A stretch of 64,000 nt of DNA. Source: Actinomadura terrae (GTDB taxonomy: Bacteria; Actinomycetota; Actinomycetes; Streptosporangiales; Streptosporangiaceae). This document shows, piece by piece, positions 34,754 through 44,304 of this stretch. Every line of letters begins with the position of its first letter. Positions within the stretch are counted from its first letter, which is position 1. The notes beneath the pieces were generated by a model. The model saw nothing but the letters and a program-made list of their open reading frames with translations. It did not search any database and had not been told where the DNA came from. The stretch spans positions 124,001-188,000 of the forward strand of contig NZ_JAICDG010000005.1 of NCBI RefSeq assembly GCF_022751215.1, given 5' to 3'. A program made the position numbers and the translations under genes.

Positions 34754-36163
34754 TCAGTTCCCCGGAGGGGTGTTCGCGGGAGTCGTGGTGGAGACGGCGG
34801 CCGGATCCAGGACCGGCCCCTGGGCGATCAGGTCCAGGACTCCGGCGGGCACCTTCGAGGCATCGCCCGGCAGCGAGTAGCCGAGCTTCTCCGCCGTCTC
34901 ATTGTCTTTGATGGGGAATCTCTTTCCCTCGGCCACTAGGTAATAAGTGCTGACCTCATTCGCCTTTCCCGGGCTTGGTACCCGGCCGGCGAGCGCCGCG
35001 CTCCCAGGTGGGAAGGCCAACTGGTCCGCGCCGTTCGGCTGCGCGGCGGCGGGCGGCGCGGGCAGGTTTCCGTCGAGCGTCAGCGTCGCGTCCGAATTGC
35101 CGCTCGGGTCGGCGTAGACCGCGCACAGCGGGCTCGTCTCCCGGTAGGCGACGATGCTCGGCGCCTTGCCCTCCAGGTGCTGGTCGCGCACCGACCGCGC
35201 GGACTGCCGGGTCGAGTTCACCCGTCCGGCGTCCACCGGGAGGGGGCGGACGGGCTGGTTCCCATACGCCTGCCGGGTCTGCGGGTCGGCGACCAGCAGG
35301 TCCCGCTGGAGCGCGGAGATCGGCGCCAGACCGTCCGCGAGCAGCACGAACGAGGAGGATGAACCGGACGCGGTGTCGACGCCGAAGATCTGGCCGACCC
35401 GCGCCGGGCCGAGCGGCCCCGCCACCGGCCGCCCGAGCCCCTGGATCTGCGGCGCGGCGAAGTCGGGCCCCTGGGTGACGGAGTTGAGCCACTTGCCGGC
35501 GATCGGGGTGGCGCTCGCGCCGAGCGTGGTCAGCGCGTAGGGCGGCATCCGCATGCGGGTGTTGCGCCAGAGCAGCCAGTTCTGCCCGTCCGCCTTGACG
35601 ACCACTGCTTGGTCGGGACGCAGTGCGGTCCCCCCGACCTTGCGCCCCGCGGTGAGCGTGACCAGCGACTGGCGTCCGAACGAGGTGCTCTCGGACGCCC
35701 GCACGCACACCGCCCACGGCGCCTGGGTCAGCTTCTTGGCGTCGGGGAGGGTGTTCGGCGCGCCCGGGATGCCGATCGCCGGTCCCCGCTCGTACTTGGT
35801 GAGCGAATTGGTGGAGACGGTCCGGCGGCTCTTCGCGTCCGTCCCGGCGACGAGACGTGCGGAGACGTAGTTGGCGACCGGGCACAGCTTGCCGCTCTCG
35901 CACCACACGTAGCGGGCCCCGGTCTCCTTCTCCACGAGCAGCATCCCGGCCTTCTCCAGGCCGGTGGCGCCGCCCGGGCGGATGACGCCGAAGATGCCGA
36001 ACGCCGCCATGAGCAGGATGCCGATCATGATCCCGCTGAACGCGCTGATGTTCATCCGGCGCAGCGGCAGTTCCGGGTTGTCGGGCTCGCCGGAGACCAG
36101 CGCGAGCGAGGCGCGCTGGCTCATCAGGCGGTGGGCCTGGAGCAGGTCCTTGCGAGTCTGCAC
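34754..36163 (-). CDS. eccB: ESX secretion core component EccB
   Basis: EccB is a core membrane subunit with a large periplasmic domain. This 469-residue protein starts with the conserved MQTRKDLLQAHRLMSQRASL, has one membrane helix (about 41-62) and a repeat-rich extracellular domain with Cys pairs (WCESGKLCP and others). The family's blocks PWAVCVRAS, FVLLADGLAPIS, and VSTYYLVAEGKRFPI are visible. Length is typical. The gene starts 9 bases after eccD ends. Confidence 0.96.
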   Translation of the reverse strand: MQTRKDLLQAHRLMSQRASLALVSGEPDNPELPLRRMNISAFSGIMIGILLMAAFGIFGVIRPGGATGLEKAGMLLVEKETGARYVWCESGKLCPVANYVSARLVAGTDAKSRRTVSTNSLTKYERGPAIGIPGAPNTLPDAKKLTQAPWAVCVRASESTSFGRQSLVTLTAGRKVGGTALRPDQAVVVKADGQNWLLWRNTRMRMPPYALTTLGASATPIAGKWLNSVTQGPDFAAPQIQGLGRPVAGPLGPARVGQIFGVDTASGSSSSFVLLADGLAPISALQRDLLVADPQTRQAYGNQPVRPLPVDAGRVNSTRQSARSVRDQHLEGKAPSIVAYRETSPLCAVYADPSGNSDATLTLDGNLPAPPAAAQPNGADQLAFPPGSAALAGRVPSPGKANEVSTYYLVAEGKRFPIKDNETAEKLGYSLPGDASKVPAGVLDLIAQGPVLDPAAVSTTTPANTPPGN

Positions 36164-36172
36164 GCGGCGCTC

Positions 36173-37570
36173 CTATCCGGCGAGCCCGCGCATGTACGCG
36201 AACAGCCCGCACTCGCCGAGGGCCATCGGAATGAGGGTGATCAGCAGGAACATCTCCAGGATGTCGCCCGCGCGGTTCCAGAACGGCGAGGGCCGGTGGC
36301 CCGGGAGCCACAGCCCCACCCCCACCACGACCGAGGTCGCCGCGACCAGCGGGAGGAGCGCTCCGGCGGCCATCGTCACCGGCGAGGCGTCCCATGAGAT
36401 CGCGATCGCCAGGGCGCCGAGGCCGAGCATGCCGGGCACCAGCATCGCGAGCCGCTGGACGCGGCCCCGGAACAGCCGGGAGCGCAGCAGGAGGAGCACG
36501 GAGATGACGGCGGCGGTGACCGGGCCGAGCCAGCCGTCGCGGAACGCCGACGGGATCAGCCCGAGGATGCCGACGATCCCGAGGCCCACCGTGAAGCCGG
36601 TGATGAAGCGGTCGGCCCGCGCGGTGCGGGTCAGCACCTGCTGCCCGTCCACCATGATCGTGTCGCGCCGCAGGTCGTCGGCGCTCTGCGGCACCGGCGG
36701 CAGCGTGACCTTGGAGAAGCGGAAGGCCAGCGTGGGGGTCAGCGGCGTCAGCATCATCGCGACCACGACCACGACCGCCGCGATCCCGGCCGCCGACAGG
36801 TCCTCGAACAGCAGCGCGGTACCGGACCCGGCGGCGCCGAGGACGCCGCCGATCACCGAGCCCCAGAAGATCGAGGCGCCGTCGTTGACGCCGACGGCCG
36901 CGATCACCGCGACGAGCACCAGGACGCCGAATCCGGCCAGCGTGTTCAGCGCGTCCATGTCGCCGAAGCCGTGGTCGCGCGCCGGGCCGAGCAGGCCCGC
37001 GAGGAAGGCGTGCGGGAGCGCGGCGAAGGCGAGCACCGTGCCCGCCTTGGCGTCGCCCGCGGCGCGCGAGGCGACCACCGCGCCGATGACGAGGAGCAGG
37101 GCGACCACCCCGGCGGCCGCGGCCGGGACGACCCAGGACGGTCCCGCGAGGAGCACGACGACGGCGGCGAACGCCGAGCCGCCCGCGCCGACGCCGAGGG
37201 AGAAGGCCCGGGTCCACTCGGGCCGCCAGCGGTCGCGCCGGTCCTTGACCGCGGTGGCGACGACGTCGGCGACGTCGTCGAAGGCCAGCTCGGGAAGCTG
37301 GGACATGCCCGGACGCAGGTAGAGGATCTCGCCGTCGCGCAGCCCCGCCTGCGCGGGGGTGGCGCCGCCGTCGAAGGGCGCCTCGTCCAGCCGTTGCAGG
37401 ACCCAGCCGCCGTGGGCGAGGCCGGCGTCGGCCATCTGACTGCCGGAGTAGTGCAGGATCGCCGGGAAGAACTGGGCGAACGGCACGTGGGCGGGGAGCG
37501 AGATGTCGATGCGGCGCTTGGGGGCCACCACCGTGACCCTGCACAGCTCCGCCCCGGTGACTGAAGCCAC
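36173..37570 (-). CDS. eccD: ESX secretion core component EccD
   Basis: EccD forms the membrane vestibule of the ESX complex. This 465-residue protein begins with a ubiquitin-like domain (CRVTVVAPKRRIDISLPAHV; conserved GWVLQRLDEAPFD and LRDGEILYLRPG). A cytoplasmic linker and about eleven membrane segments follow. The GTG at 37570 has GAGGAAG upstream. It heads the leftward eccD-eccB pair, divergent from eccC. Confidence 0.96.
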   Translation of the reverse strand: MASVTGAELCRVTVVAPKRRIDISLPAHVPFAQFFPAILHYSGSQMADAGLAHGGWVLQRLDEAPFDGGATPAQAGLRDGEILYLRPGMSQLPELAFDDVADVVATAVKDRRDRWRPEWTRAFSLGVGAGGSAFAAVVVLLAGPSWVVPAAAAGVVALLLVIGAVVASRAAGDAKAGTVLAFAALPHAFLAGLLGPARDHGFGDMDALNTLAGFGVLVLVAVIAAVGVNDGASIFWGSVIGGVLGAAGSGTALLFEDLSAAGIAAVVVVVAMMLTPLTPTLAFRFSKVTLPPVPQSADDLRRDTIMVDGQQVLTRTARADRFITGFTVGLGIVGILGLIPSAFRDGWLGPVTAAVISVLLLLRSRLFRGRVQRLAMLVPGMLGLGALAIAISWDASPVTMAAGALLPLVAATSVVVGVGLWLPGHRPSPFWNRAGDILEMFLLITLIPMALGECGLFAYMRGLAG

Positions 37571-37968
37571 TGAACTTCCTCACATGTAGGCACGGCCCCA
37601 ACAGGGAGCACCCGGACACCGGCGAGAACCGTAACAACATAGACCTCTCGGACCGCCCGCTGCGACCGGCTGAGATGCCCAACTTCGATGCGGTAACGCC
37701 CATCCCGGTTCCACCCGGCGGGGGCGTTGGGCGTCCACGATGCCACGCCCGCACGACTTTTCCCGGCCTATCGCTTTCACCGCCCCCGCATGGTGGGCAG
37801 AGGGGATGATCCTGGTGGAATGTTTCGCTTTCCCCCGAATCGAAGGCGCCGCCGGTCGGAGCCCGCACCCCTCGCTGAAGCGGGTCCGGATGATCAAAGG
37901 ATTATGCGGTTCTGTACCCGTATGATGCTGGGCTGCGACATTGACGCCCGGGAGGGGGAGCCAGTCCA
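37571..37968. promoter_or_regulatory. Divergent eccD/eccC intergenic region
   Basis: This 398-base gap holds no gene with coding character. Rightward, TATGAT at 37921-37926 is a good -10 box for eccC, giving a leader of about 35 bases; the -35 is weak (AGGATT at 37898-37903). Leftward, a TATGTT on the minus strand near 37640 could serve eccD. The length of the region leaves room for regulators, but I see no clear operator. Confidence 0.5.
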
Positions 37969-40900
37969 GTGAGCACCGTTCTGGTCCGGCGGAAGGAACG
38001 CCGCAAGCCTCCGGAGATGCCGCGGGGCGAGGTCCTGCTGGAGTCGCCGCCGGAGCTTCCCGAGGTCACCTCCGACGGCTTCCGCAACGTGCTGACGTTC
38101 CTGCCGATGGCGGCCGGGTCCGGCTCGATGGCGTTCATGTTCCTGAACCCCAACTCCAACCCGCTCCAGATGGTGGCGGGCGGGATGATGGGCCTGTCGA
38201 TGTTCGGCATGATGTTCAGCCAGGTCGGACAGCGCAGCGGCGAGCGCAAGACCAAGCTGAACGGCGAGCGCCGCGACTACCTGCGCTACCTCGGCCAGGT
38301 CCGGACGAAGGTCCGCAAGGCCGCCGCCCAGCAGCGCGAGGCGCTGGAGTGGTACAACCCCGACCCGACCCGGCTGTGGTCGATCGCGATGAGCTCGCGG
38401 CTGTGGGAGCGGCGCGCCGACGACTCCGACTTCGGCCAGGTGCGGGTGGGCACCGGGCCGCAGAAGCTGGCCGTCCAGCTGATCGCGCCGGAGACCAAGC
38501 CGGTCGAGGACCTCGAACCGATGAGCGCGGGCGCGCTGCGCCGGTTCGTCCGGACGCACTCGACGGTGCCCGCGCTGCCGGTCGCCATCAACCTCCGCTC
38601 GTTCTCCCGGATCTTCCTGCTCGGGGACGTGGAGGCCGCGCGGGCGATGCTGCGCGCCATGCTCATGCAGGCGGCCACCTTCCACACCCCCGACGACGTG
38701 CGCGTCAGCGTCTGCACCTCGCAGGAGCGGCTGCCCTACTGGGACTGGGTGAAGTGGCTCCCGCACGCGCTGCACCCCACCGAGCACGACGCCGCCGGGC
38801 AGGTCCGGCTGATCGCGCCGACGATGACCGAGCTGGAGGTGCTGCTCGGCCAGGAGATCAAGGACCGGGCCCGGTTCGTCTCCGGCCGCCCGTCCAGCGA
38901 CCTGCCGCTGCACGTGATCGTGGTGGACGGCGGCATGGCCTCCTACGACTCGCAGATCGCCGCCGACGGCATCGAGGGCGTCTGCGTCATCGACCTCTCC
39001 CAGACCGTCGGCTACACCACCGAGGCCGGGACGCTGCGGCTGAACGTCACCGCCGACAAGGTCCACATGCTGCGCAAGGACCGCGCGGGCAAGGACGTCC
39101 CAACGTCGATCGGCGCGCCCGACAAGGTCACCGTTCCGCAGGCCGAGAGCCTGGCCCGCCAGCTGTCGCCCTTCCGGTCCAGCGCGAACGACACCGTGGA
39201 CGAGGAGGACGTGCTGGCGAACAACATGACGCTGACGTCCCTGCTCGGCGTCGAGAACGCCTACGCGGTGGACCCCGCGCGGGTGTGGCGGCCGCGCGCC
39301 CAGCGCAACCGGTTCCGGGTGCCGATCGGCCTGGACGCCGAGGGCCGCCCGATCGAACTCGACATCAAGGAGTCCGCGCAGGGCGGCATGGGCCCGCACG
39401 GCCTGTGCATCGGCGCGACCGGTTCCGGCAAGTCCGAGCTGCTGCGCACGCTGGTCCTCGGGCTCGCGATGACGCACGCGCCGGACATCCTCAACTTCGT
39501 CCTCGTCGACTTCAAGGGCGGCGCGACGTTCCTCGGGATGGACGGCCTGGAACACGTCTCGGCCATCATCACCAACCTGGAGGACGAGCTCCCGCTGGTC
39601 GACCGCATGTACGACGCGCTGCACGGCGAGATGGTGCGCCGCCAGGAGTACCTGCGGGCCATGGGCAACTACGCCTCGCTGCGCGACTACGAGAAGGCCC
39701 GGCTGGACGGCGCGAACCTGCCGCCGATGCCGACGCTGTTCCTCGTCCTGGACGAGTTCTCCGAGCTGCTGTCCGCCAAGCCCGACTTCGCCGAGCTGTT
39801 CGTCATGATCGGACGGCTCGGCCGGTCGCTCGGCGTCCACCTGCTGCTGGCGTCGCAGCGCCTGGAGGAGGGCAAGCTGCGCGGCCTGGACACCCACCTG
39901 TCCTACCGGATCGGCCTGCGGACGTTCTCGGCGATGGAGTCGCGCGTCGTCCTCGGCGTCCCGGACGCGTACGAGCTGCCTCCCGCCCCCGGCAACGGAT
40001 ACCTGAAGTTCGCCACCGAGCCGATGGTTCGCTTCAAGGCGGCCTACGTGTCGGGGCCCGTGGACGAGCAGCCGAAGCAGAACGACGACCGGCAGGGCAG
40101 CCAGATCGCGGCCCAGATCGTCCCGTACCTGCCGGGCTACATCCGTCCGCAGGTCATCGAGGACCAGTCCGAGCAGGAGCCCGAACCCGAGGAGAGGAAG
40201 AACCAGGCCTCCCTGTTCGACGTCGTCGTCGGGCAGCTCGCCGGGCACGGCGCGCAGGCGCACCAGATCTGGCTCCCCCCGCTCGACGAGCCGCCCGCGC
40301 TGAACGAGATGCTCCCCCAGCTCCAGGTCACCCAGGAGCACGGCCTCACCACCGCCGGGTGGGACGGCCGCGGCAAGCTGTACGCGATGGCGGGCATCGT
40401 CGACAAGCCGTTCCACCAGCGCCGCGACCCGTACTGGCTGGAGCTGTCGGGCGCCGCGGGCCACGTCGGCATCGCGGGCGGCCCGCAGAGCGGCAAGTCC
40501 ACCCTGATCAGGACGCTGATGGCGTCCCTCGCGCTCACCCACACCCCCGCCGAGGTGCAGTTCTACTGCCTGGACTTCGGCGGCGGCGCCCTCGCCGCGC
40601 TGGCCGACCTGCCGCATGTCGGCGGCATCGCCACCCGCCTGGACGCCGACCGCGTCCGCCGGACGGTCGCTGAGGTCAGCGGCCTGCTGGAGCAGCGCGA
40701 GCGGGAGTTCGCCGAGCGGGGCATCGACGGCATCGCGACCTACCGGCGGATGCGCGCGTCCGGCGAGCACCCCGGCGACGGCTACGGCGACGTCTTCCTC
40801 GTCGTGGACAACTGGCTGACGCTCCGCCAGGACTACGAGGCGATCCAGGACACCATCACCCAGCTCGCCGCGCGCGGCCTCGGCTACGGCATCCACGTCA

Positions 40901-41943
40901 TCGCCGCGACCAACAAGTGGACGGAGTTCCGCACCAACGTCCGCGACCTGCTGGGGACCAAGCTGGAGCTGCGGCTCGGCGACTCCTACGAGTCGGAGAT
41001 CGACCGCAAGCTCGCCGACAACGTCCCCGAGGGGCGGCCCGGGCGCGGCCTTTCCCGCGACGGTTTCCATTTCCTCACCGCCGTCCCCCGCATCGACGGC
41101 GGCGGCGCCGACGAGTCGCTGAACGACGGCGTCCTCAAAATGGTCCGGGCGGCCTCCGAGGCGTGGCACGGCCCGCGCGCCCCGCAGGTCCGCATGCTGC
41201 CGGACGTCCTGCCGCTGTCGTCCCTGCCGACACCCGCCGAGACCGGTATGCGCATCCCGATCGGAATCGACGAGGAGTCACTCTCCCCCGTCTACCTGGA
41301 TTTCGCGCAGGATCCGCACTTCCTCATGCTCGGCGACGCCGAATGCGGCAAGTCCAACCTGCTCCGGCACATCACCACCGGGATCACCACCCGCTACACC
41401 CCCGAGCAGGCCCGGATCATCTTCATCGACTACAGCCGCTCGCTGCTGGACGTCGCCAACACCGAGCACCAGATCGGCTTCGGCGCCTCGGCCCCGGCGG
41501 CGACGTCCCTGGTCAACGACATCCGCGGCGCGATGATGCAGCGCCTCCCCCCGGCCGATCTCACCCCCGACCAGCTCCGCTCGCGCTCCTGGTGGACGGG
41601 CTCGGACCTGTTCCTCATCGTCGACGACTACGAGATGGTCGCCACCTCGGACAACCCCCTGCGTCCACTCGTGGAACTGCTCCCCCAGGCCCGCGACATC
41701 GGCCTGCACCTCATCGTCGCCCGCGCCATGGGCGGCGCCGGCCGCGGCATGTTCGACCCCGCCATCACCCGCATCAAGGAAATGGCGTCGCCCGGCCTCC
41801 TGATGTCCGGCAACAAGGACGAGGGCATCCTGCTCGGCAACGTCAAACCGCACAAACTCCCGCCCGGCCGCGGCTACCACATCGACCGCCGCACCGGCAC
41901 CCGCCTCATCCAGACCGTCCACCGCGAAGACGCCCCTCAGTGA
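37969..41943 (+). CDS. eccC: ESX secretion motor ATPase EccC (fused EccCa-EccCb)
   Basis: EccC powers type VII secretion and binds the WXG100 substrate signal. This 1324-residue single polypeptide has two membrane segments (about 41-90) and three FtsK/SpoIIIE ATPase domains. Walker A motifs are GATGSGKS (about 482), GGPQSGKS (about 837) and GDAECGKS (about 1122). The Walker B positions read FLVLDEFSEL, FLVVDNWLTL and FLIVDDYEMV. Only the first has the canonical DE, agreeing with the known picture in which ATPase 1 is catalytic and 2-3 bind substrate. The GTG at 37969 follows GGAGGGGG. It is fused as in ESX-4, not split as in ESX-1. Confidence 0.97.
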   Translation: MSTVLVRRKERRKPPEMPRGEVLLESPPELPEVTSDGFRNVLTFLPMAAGSGSMAFMFLNPNSNPLQMVAGGMMGLSMFGMMFSQVGQRSGERKTKLNGERRDYLRYLGQVRTKVRKAAAQQREALEWYNPDPTRLWSIAMSSRLWERRADDSDFGQVRVGTGPQKLAVQLIAPETKPVEDLEPMSAGALRRFVRTHSTVPALPVAINLRSFSRIFLLGDVEAARAMLRAMLMQAATFHTPDDVRVSVCTSQERLPYWDWVKWLPHALHPTEHDAAGQVRLIAPTMTELEVLLGQEIKDRARFVSGRPSSDLPLHVIVVDGGMASYDSQIAADGIEGVCVIDLSQTVGYTTEAGTLRLNVTADKVHMLRKDRAGKDVPTSIGAPDKVTVPQAESLARQLSPFRSSANDTVDEEDVLANNMTLTSLLGVENAYAVDPARVWRPRAQRNRFRVPIGLDAEGRPIELDIKESAQGGMGPHGLCIGATGSGKSELLRTLVLGLAMTHAPDILNFVLVDFKGGATFLGMDGLEHVSAIITNLEDELPLVDRMYDALHGEMVRRQEYLRAMGNYASLRDYEKARLDGANLPPMPTLFLVLDEFSELLSAKPDFAELFVMIGRLGRSLGVHLLLASQRLEEGKLRGLDTHLSYRIGLRTFSAMESRVVLGVPDAYELPPAPGNGYLKFATEPMVRFKAAYVSGPVDEQPKQNDDRQGSQIAAQIVPYLPGYIRPQVIEDQSEQEPEPEERKNQASLFDVVVGQLAGHGAQAHQIWLPPLDEPPALNEMLPQLQVTQEHGLTTAGWDGRGKLYAMAGIVDKPFHQRRDPYWLELSGAAGHVGIAGGPQSGKSTLIRTLMASLALTHTPAEVQFYCLDFGGGALAALADLPHVGGIATRLDADRVRRTVAEVSGLLEQREREFAERGIDGIATYRRMRASGEHPGDGYGDVFLVVDNWLTLRQDYEAIQDTITQLAARGLGYGIHVIAATNKWTEFRTNVRDLLGTKLELRLGDSYESEIDRKLADNVPEGRPGRGLSRDGFHFLTAVPRIDGGGADESLNDGVLKMVRAASEAWHGPRAPQVRMLPDVLPLSSLPTPAETGMRIPIGIDEESLSPVYLDFAQDPHFLMLGDAECGKSNLLRHITTGITTRYTPEQARIIFIDYSRSLLDVANTEHQIGFGASAPAATSLVNDIRGAMMQRLPPADLTPDQLRSRSWWTGSDLFLIVDDYEMVATSDNPLRPLVELLPQARDIGLHLIVARAMGGAGRGMFDPAITRIKEMASPGLLMSGNKDEGILLGNVKPHKLPPGRGYHIDRRTGTRLIQTVHREDAPQ

Positions 41944-42067
41944 CCGGCACGCCCTGCTATGTTGATCAACCTGCGACAAGCTCCCGAACCCACCCATCTC
42001 CCCCGCGGCATTCCGCCTGAGGAATCTGGCAGACCGGGGAATCTCTGTTCTTTCCAAGGAGTTGACG

Positions 42068-43126
42068 ATGGCACCTGAACTTCGCGCGAAAGCCGAGGAG
42101 ATCGCCAAGAACGCGGGCGAGATGAAGTCCGAGCCCTACGGCTATATGAAGCTGGCTCAGGAGTACACCGACAAGGCCTGCCACATGCACCCCCTGGCGT
42201 TCGGTGTCATCTGTAGCGCGCTGCTCTCCAGCGAGTACGAGAACTCGCGGCACGCTCTCTCGGAGAGCATCAAGGCGGGCGTCAAGCAGCTGGAGATCGC
42301 GTCGGGCGGCCTGGTCAAGGTGGCCAACACGATCGCCGAGGCCGAGGTCGCGAGCAGCGCCGACACCAAGGCCGCCCGGGACCCCGGGTTCAAGTACAAA
42401 GAGCCCGACGGCAAGTCCGGGCTGAGCATGGCCGAGGGCGCGGCGCTGTTCGGCGGTGTGACGCTCGCCGTGGAGAACCTCGCGATCGCGACGGCGTGCG
42501 GCGCCTCGTCCGCGCTCGCGCCGACCGCGATCGTCTCGACGGTCCTGTGGGCGATGTTCACCCCGGACGACCCGACGCTGTCCAAGGCCGTCGGCGGCTG
42601 GGAGTCGGTGGCCACCCAGATCGCCGGGGTGACCGGCGGGACCTGGGAGAACATCAGCAAGTCGCTCGACAAGAACTGGGAGGGCGACTCCAAGAACGCC
42701 TACGACACATGGGCGGAGGTCTTTAAGGCCGAAGTCGACCAGACCAAGGCGGCCGCCGAGAAGAACAAGACGGCCCTCGAAGAGATCATCAAGCAGATCC
42801 ACAATCTCCAGAACAGCATGTTCATCTTCGCCATGGGATGCCTGGTCGCCATCATCGCCTTCGCGGTGGCCGAGAACGCTCCCTACATCGGCCCCATATG
42901 CCGGGTTCTCAAGGAGATCCAGGGGCTGATCCTGAGCGGCGGCACCGGAACCGTCATCGCCGCCGTCCTCGCCGTCGTGGCCGGAGGGCTCGGCCCGCTC
43001 CGCGACATGCTCGACGTGCTGGGCGCGAACTTCGCCACCCTCGCCGTCAACCAGGGCGGCGGCGGCACCTCCTTCAAGGAGGTCAACATCAACTGGGCCC
43101 AGCCCAACGTCCCCGTTCCGAGCTGA
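42068..43126 (+). CDS. Large WXG-containing candidate ESX substrate with hydrophobic segments
   Basis: This 352-residue protein of unknown role is helical at both ends. Around residue 200 it carries a WXG-type turn (KNWEGDSKNAYDTWAEVFKA) in a coiled-coil setting (TKAAAEKNKTALEEI). Hydrophobic stretches occur at about 125-165, 250-270 and 300-320, which is unusual for a WXG100 relative and could insert in membranes. The Cys-rich N-terminal part (CHMHPLAFGVIC) is also unusual. The ATG at 42068 has AAGGAG upstream. It sits directly downstream of eccC and upstream of a YbaB-like gene, which supports secretion by this system. It could be a pore-forming effector or a secretion scaffold. Confidence 0.7.
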   Translation: MAPELRAKAEEIAKNAGEMKSEPYGYMKLAQEYTDKACHMHPLAFGVICSALLSSEYENSRHALSESIKAGVKQLEIASGGLVKVANTIAEAEVASSADTKAARDPGFKYKEPDGKSGLSMAEGAALFGGVTLAVENLAIATACGASSALAPTAIVSTVLWAMFTPDDPTLSKAVGGWESVATQIAGVTGGTWENISKSLDKNWEGDSKNAYDTWAEVFKAEVDQTKAAAEKNKTALEEIIKQIHNLQNSMFIFAMGCLVAIIAFAVAENAPYIGPICRVLKEIQGLILSGGTGTVIAAVLAVVAGGLGPLRDMLDVLGANFATLAVNQGGGGTSFKEVNINWAQPNVPVPS

Positions 43127-43176
43127 CGCTCGCCCGGACGGACCACCCCACGAACACCGCTCAGCACGGAGGAAGA

Positions 43177-43638
43177 ATGGCAGGCACCGGAAACCCCGAA
43201 CTCGACCGCGAAGTCGAGCGGTTGAACGGCCGGTTGCAGCAGGCGCTGTCCCTGGTATCCGCGATGGCCGAGTTGAAGGGCGAGGCCGAGAGCAGGGACG
43301 GCTTCGTCCAGGTCACCCTCTCCTCGAACGGCATGCTCTCCGGATTGACCATCAACCCGCGGGCCATGAAGCAGGGCTCGGAGGCGCTCGCCGAGCAGAT
43401 CCTGGAGACGGTGAAGACCGCCCAGGAGAACCTGTCGAAGGAGAGCCAGGAACTGGTGGCGCCGCTGCTCGGAGACATGGGCCGATACCGCGAGATGCTG
43501 TCGAACGGCTCCCTTCAGGATGCGGCGGCGACCATCTCGGCCGCCCCGTCCGAGGCCGCCCGATCCGAGGACCCGATCCGCACCGTCTCCGAGCAGTTCG
43601 AGCGAATTCAGCAGCTCATGGGAATGAACAACAAGTAG
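43177..43638 (+). CDS. YbaB/EbfC-family protein (EspL-like)
   Basis: This 153-residue protein has a YbaB fold (about 8-105): a first helix ELDREVERLNGRLQQALS, beta segment FVQVTLSSNGMLSGLTINP and a helical tail. YbaB proteins bind nucleoid DNA; the ESX variant EspL stabilises secreted factors. The ATG at 43177 has GGAGGAAG upstream. It lies 50 bases after the WXG-containing candidate substrate and ahead of a strong hairpin, so it probably ends the eccC transcript. Confidence 0.85.
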   Translation: MAGTGNPELDREVERLNGRLQQALSLVSAMAELKGEAESRDGFVQVTLSSNGMLSGLTINPRAMKQGSEALAEQILETVKTAQENLSKESQELVAPLLGDMGRYREMLSNGSLQDAAATISAAPSEAARSEDPIRTVSEQFERIQQLMGMNNK

Positions 43639-43663
43639 CCATCCGAGGCGAAGGCGGTGCCGT

Positions 43664-43691
43664 CGTCAGCGTGCTATAAAGCACGCTGACG
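43664..43691. terminator. Perfect 12-bp inverted repeat after the YbaB gene
   Basis: CGTCAGCGTGCT (43664-43675) and AGCACGCTGACG (43680-43691) flank an ATAA loop. It lies 25 bases after the YbaB-like gene and 41 bases before the next start. It is most simply a terminator of the eccC operon. Because no T-tract follows, an operator for the next gene is also possible. Confidence 0.75.
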
Positions 43692-43732
43692 GGCGGCCGA
43701 GCGGGCTGCGACCACGAAACCTGGTGGGGCTG

Positions 43733-44239
43733 ATGCAAAACACTACCGTCTTCAATGGGAAGACCAAGCCGTTCCGGCAGTCGATGCTGGGGGCCGTCGG
43801 TGTGTTCCTGGTCGCGCTCGCGCTGGTCATCGTCGGGACGTTCGCCGGTTTCGGGAAGGGCGTCGGCCTCATCCTGGTCATCGTCCTGCTGGCCGCGCTG
43901 GCGGCCGCGGGAACCATGATGCCGTCGCTGACGCACCCCTTGGTCCTCCGTATCGGCGACGACGGTATGGAGGTGAGCATGCGCGGTAAGACCACGCTGA
44001 TCCGCTGGGAGCAGCTGGAGGCCGTGCGCATCATGCCGCCGTTCGAGCACTCCAAGCACAGCTGGCTCGTGGCCTCCCCCCGGCAGGCCCCGATGCAACT
44101 GCCCCGGCGCATGTACCACCCCGAATGGAATGCGGACCTTTCGGTGGTGAAAGTGTGCGACCTCGACATGCTCGACGCAGATGTCGAGACCATTAGGGCG
44201 GCCGTACGGCAGGCGGCGGGCCCCCTTTGGCGCGAGTGA
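43733..44239 (+). CDS. Small membrane protein with PH-like domain
   Basis: This 168-residue protein has two membrane helices (about 20-65) and a cytoplasmic part with LVLRIGDDGMEVSMRGKTTLI and IRWEQLEAVRIMPP, the pattern of bacterial PH-like domains. Function is unknown. I chose the ATG at 43733 just after GGTGGGG; a GTG at 43724 is also possible. It converges on the second mycosin gene. Confidence 0.7.
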   Translation: MQNTTVFNGKTKPFRQSMLGAVGVFLVALALVIVGTFAGFGKGVGLILVIVLLAALAAAGTMMPSLTHPLVLRIGDDGMEVSMRGKTTLIRWEQLEAVRIMPPFEHSKHSWLVASPRQAPMQLPRRMYHPEWNADLSVVKVCDLDMLDADVETIRAAVRQAAGPLWRE

Positions 44240-44263
44240 TCGGGCCCCTTTGACGCGAGTGAT
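44222..44263. repeat. Imperfect 19-bp direct repeat covering a stop codon
   Basis: CCCCTTTGGCGCGAGTGAT (44222-44240) is repeated with one mismatch at 44245-44263. The first copy holds the last codons and stop of the preceding gene, so the gene's end has been duplicated into the intergenic space. Confidence 0.75.
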
Positions 44264-44304
44264 TCCGCCGTCCACCACCCGTTAGGCGGCGGGACCGCCC
44301 GGGG

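Noticed and set aside
44240..44304. CCGCC...GGCGG hairpin between the PH-like gene and the second mycosin
   Set aside because: Five-base arms around a long loop are weak, and similar pairs are common at this GC content.
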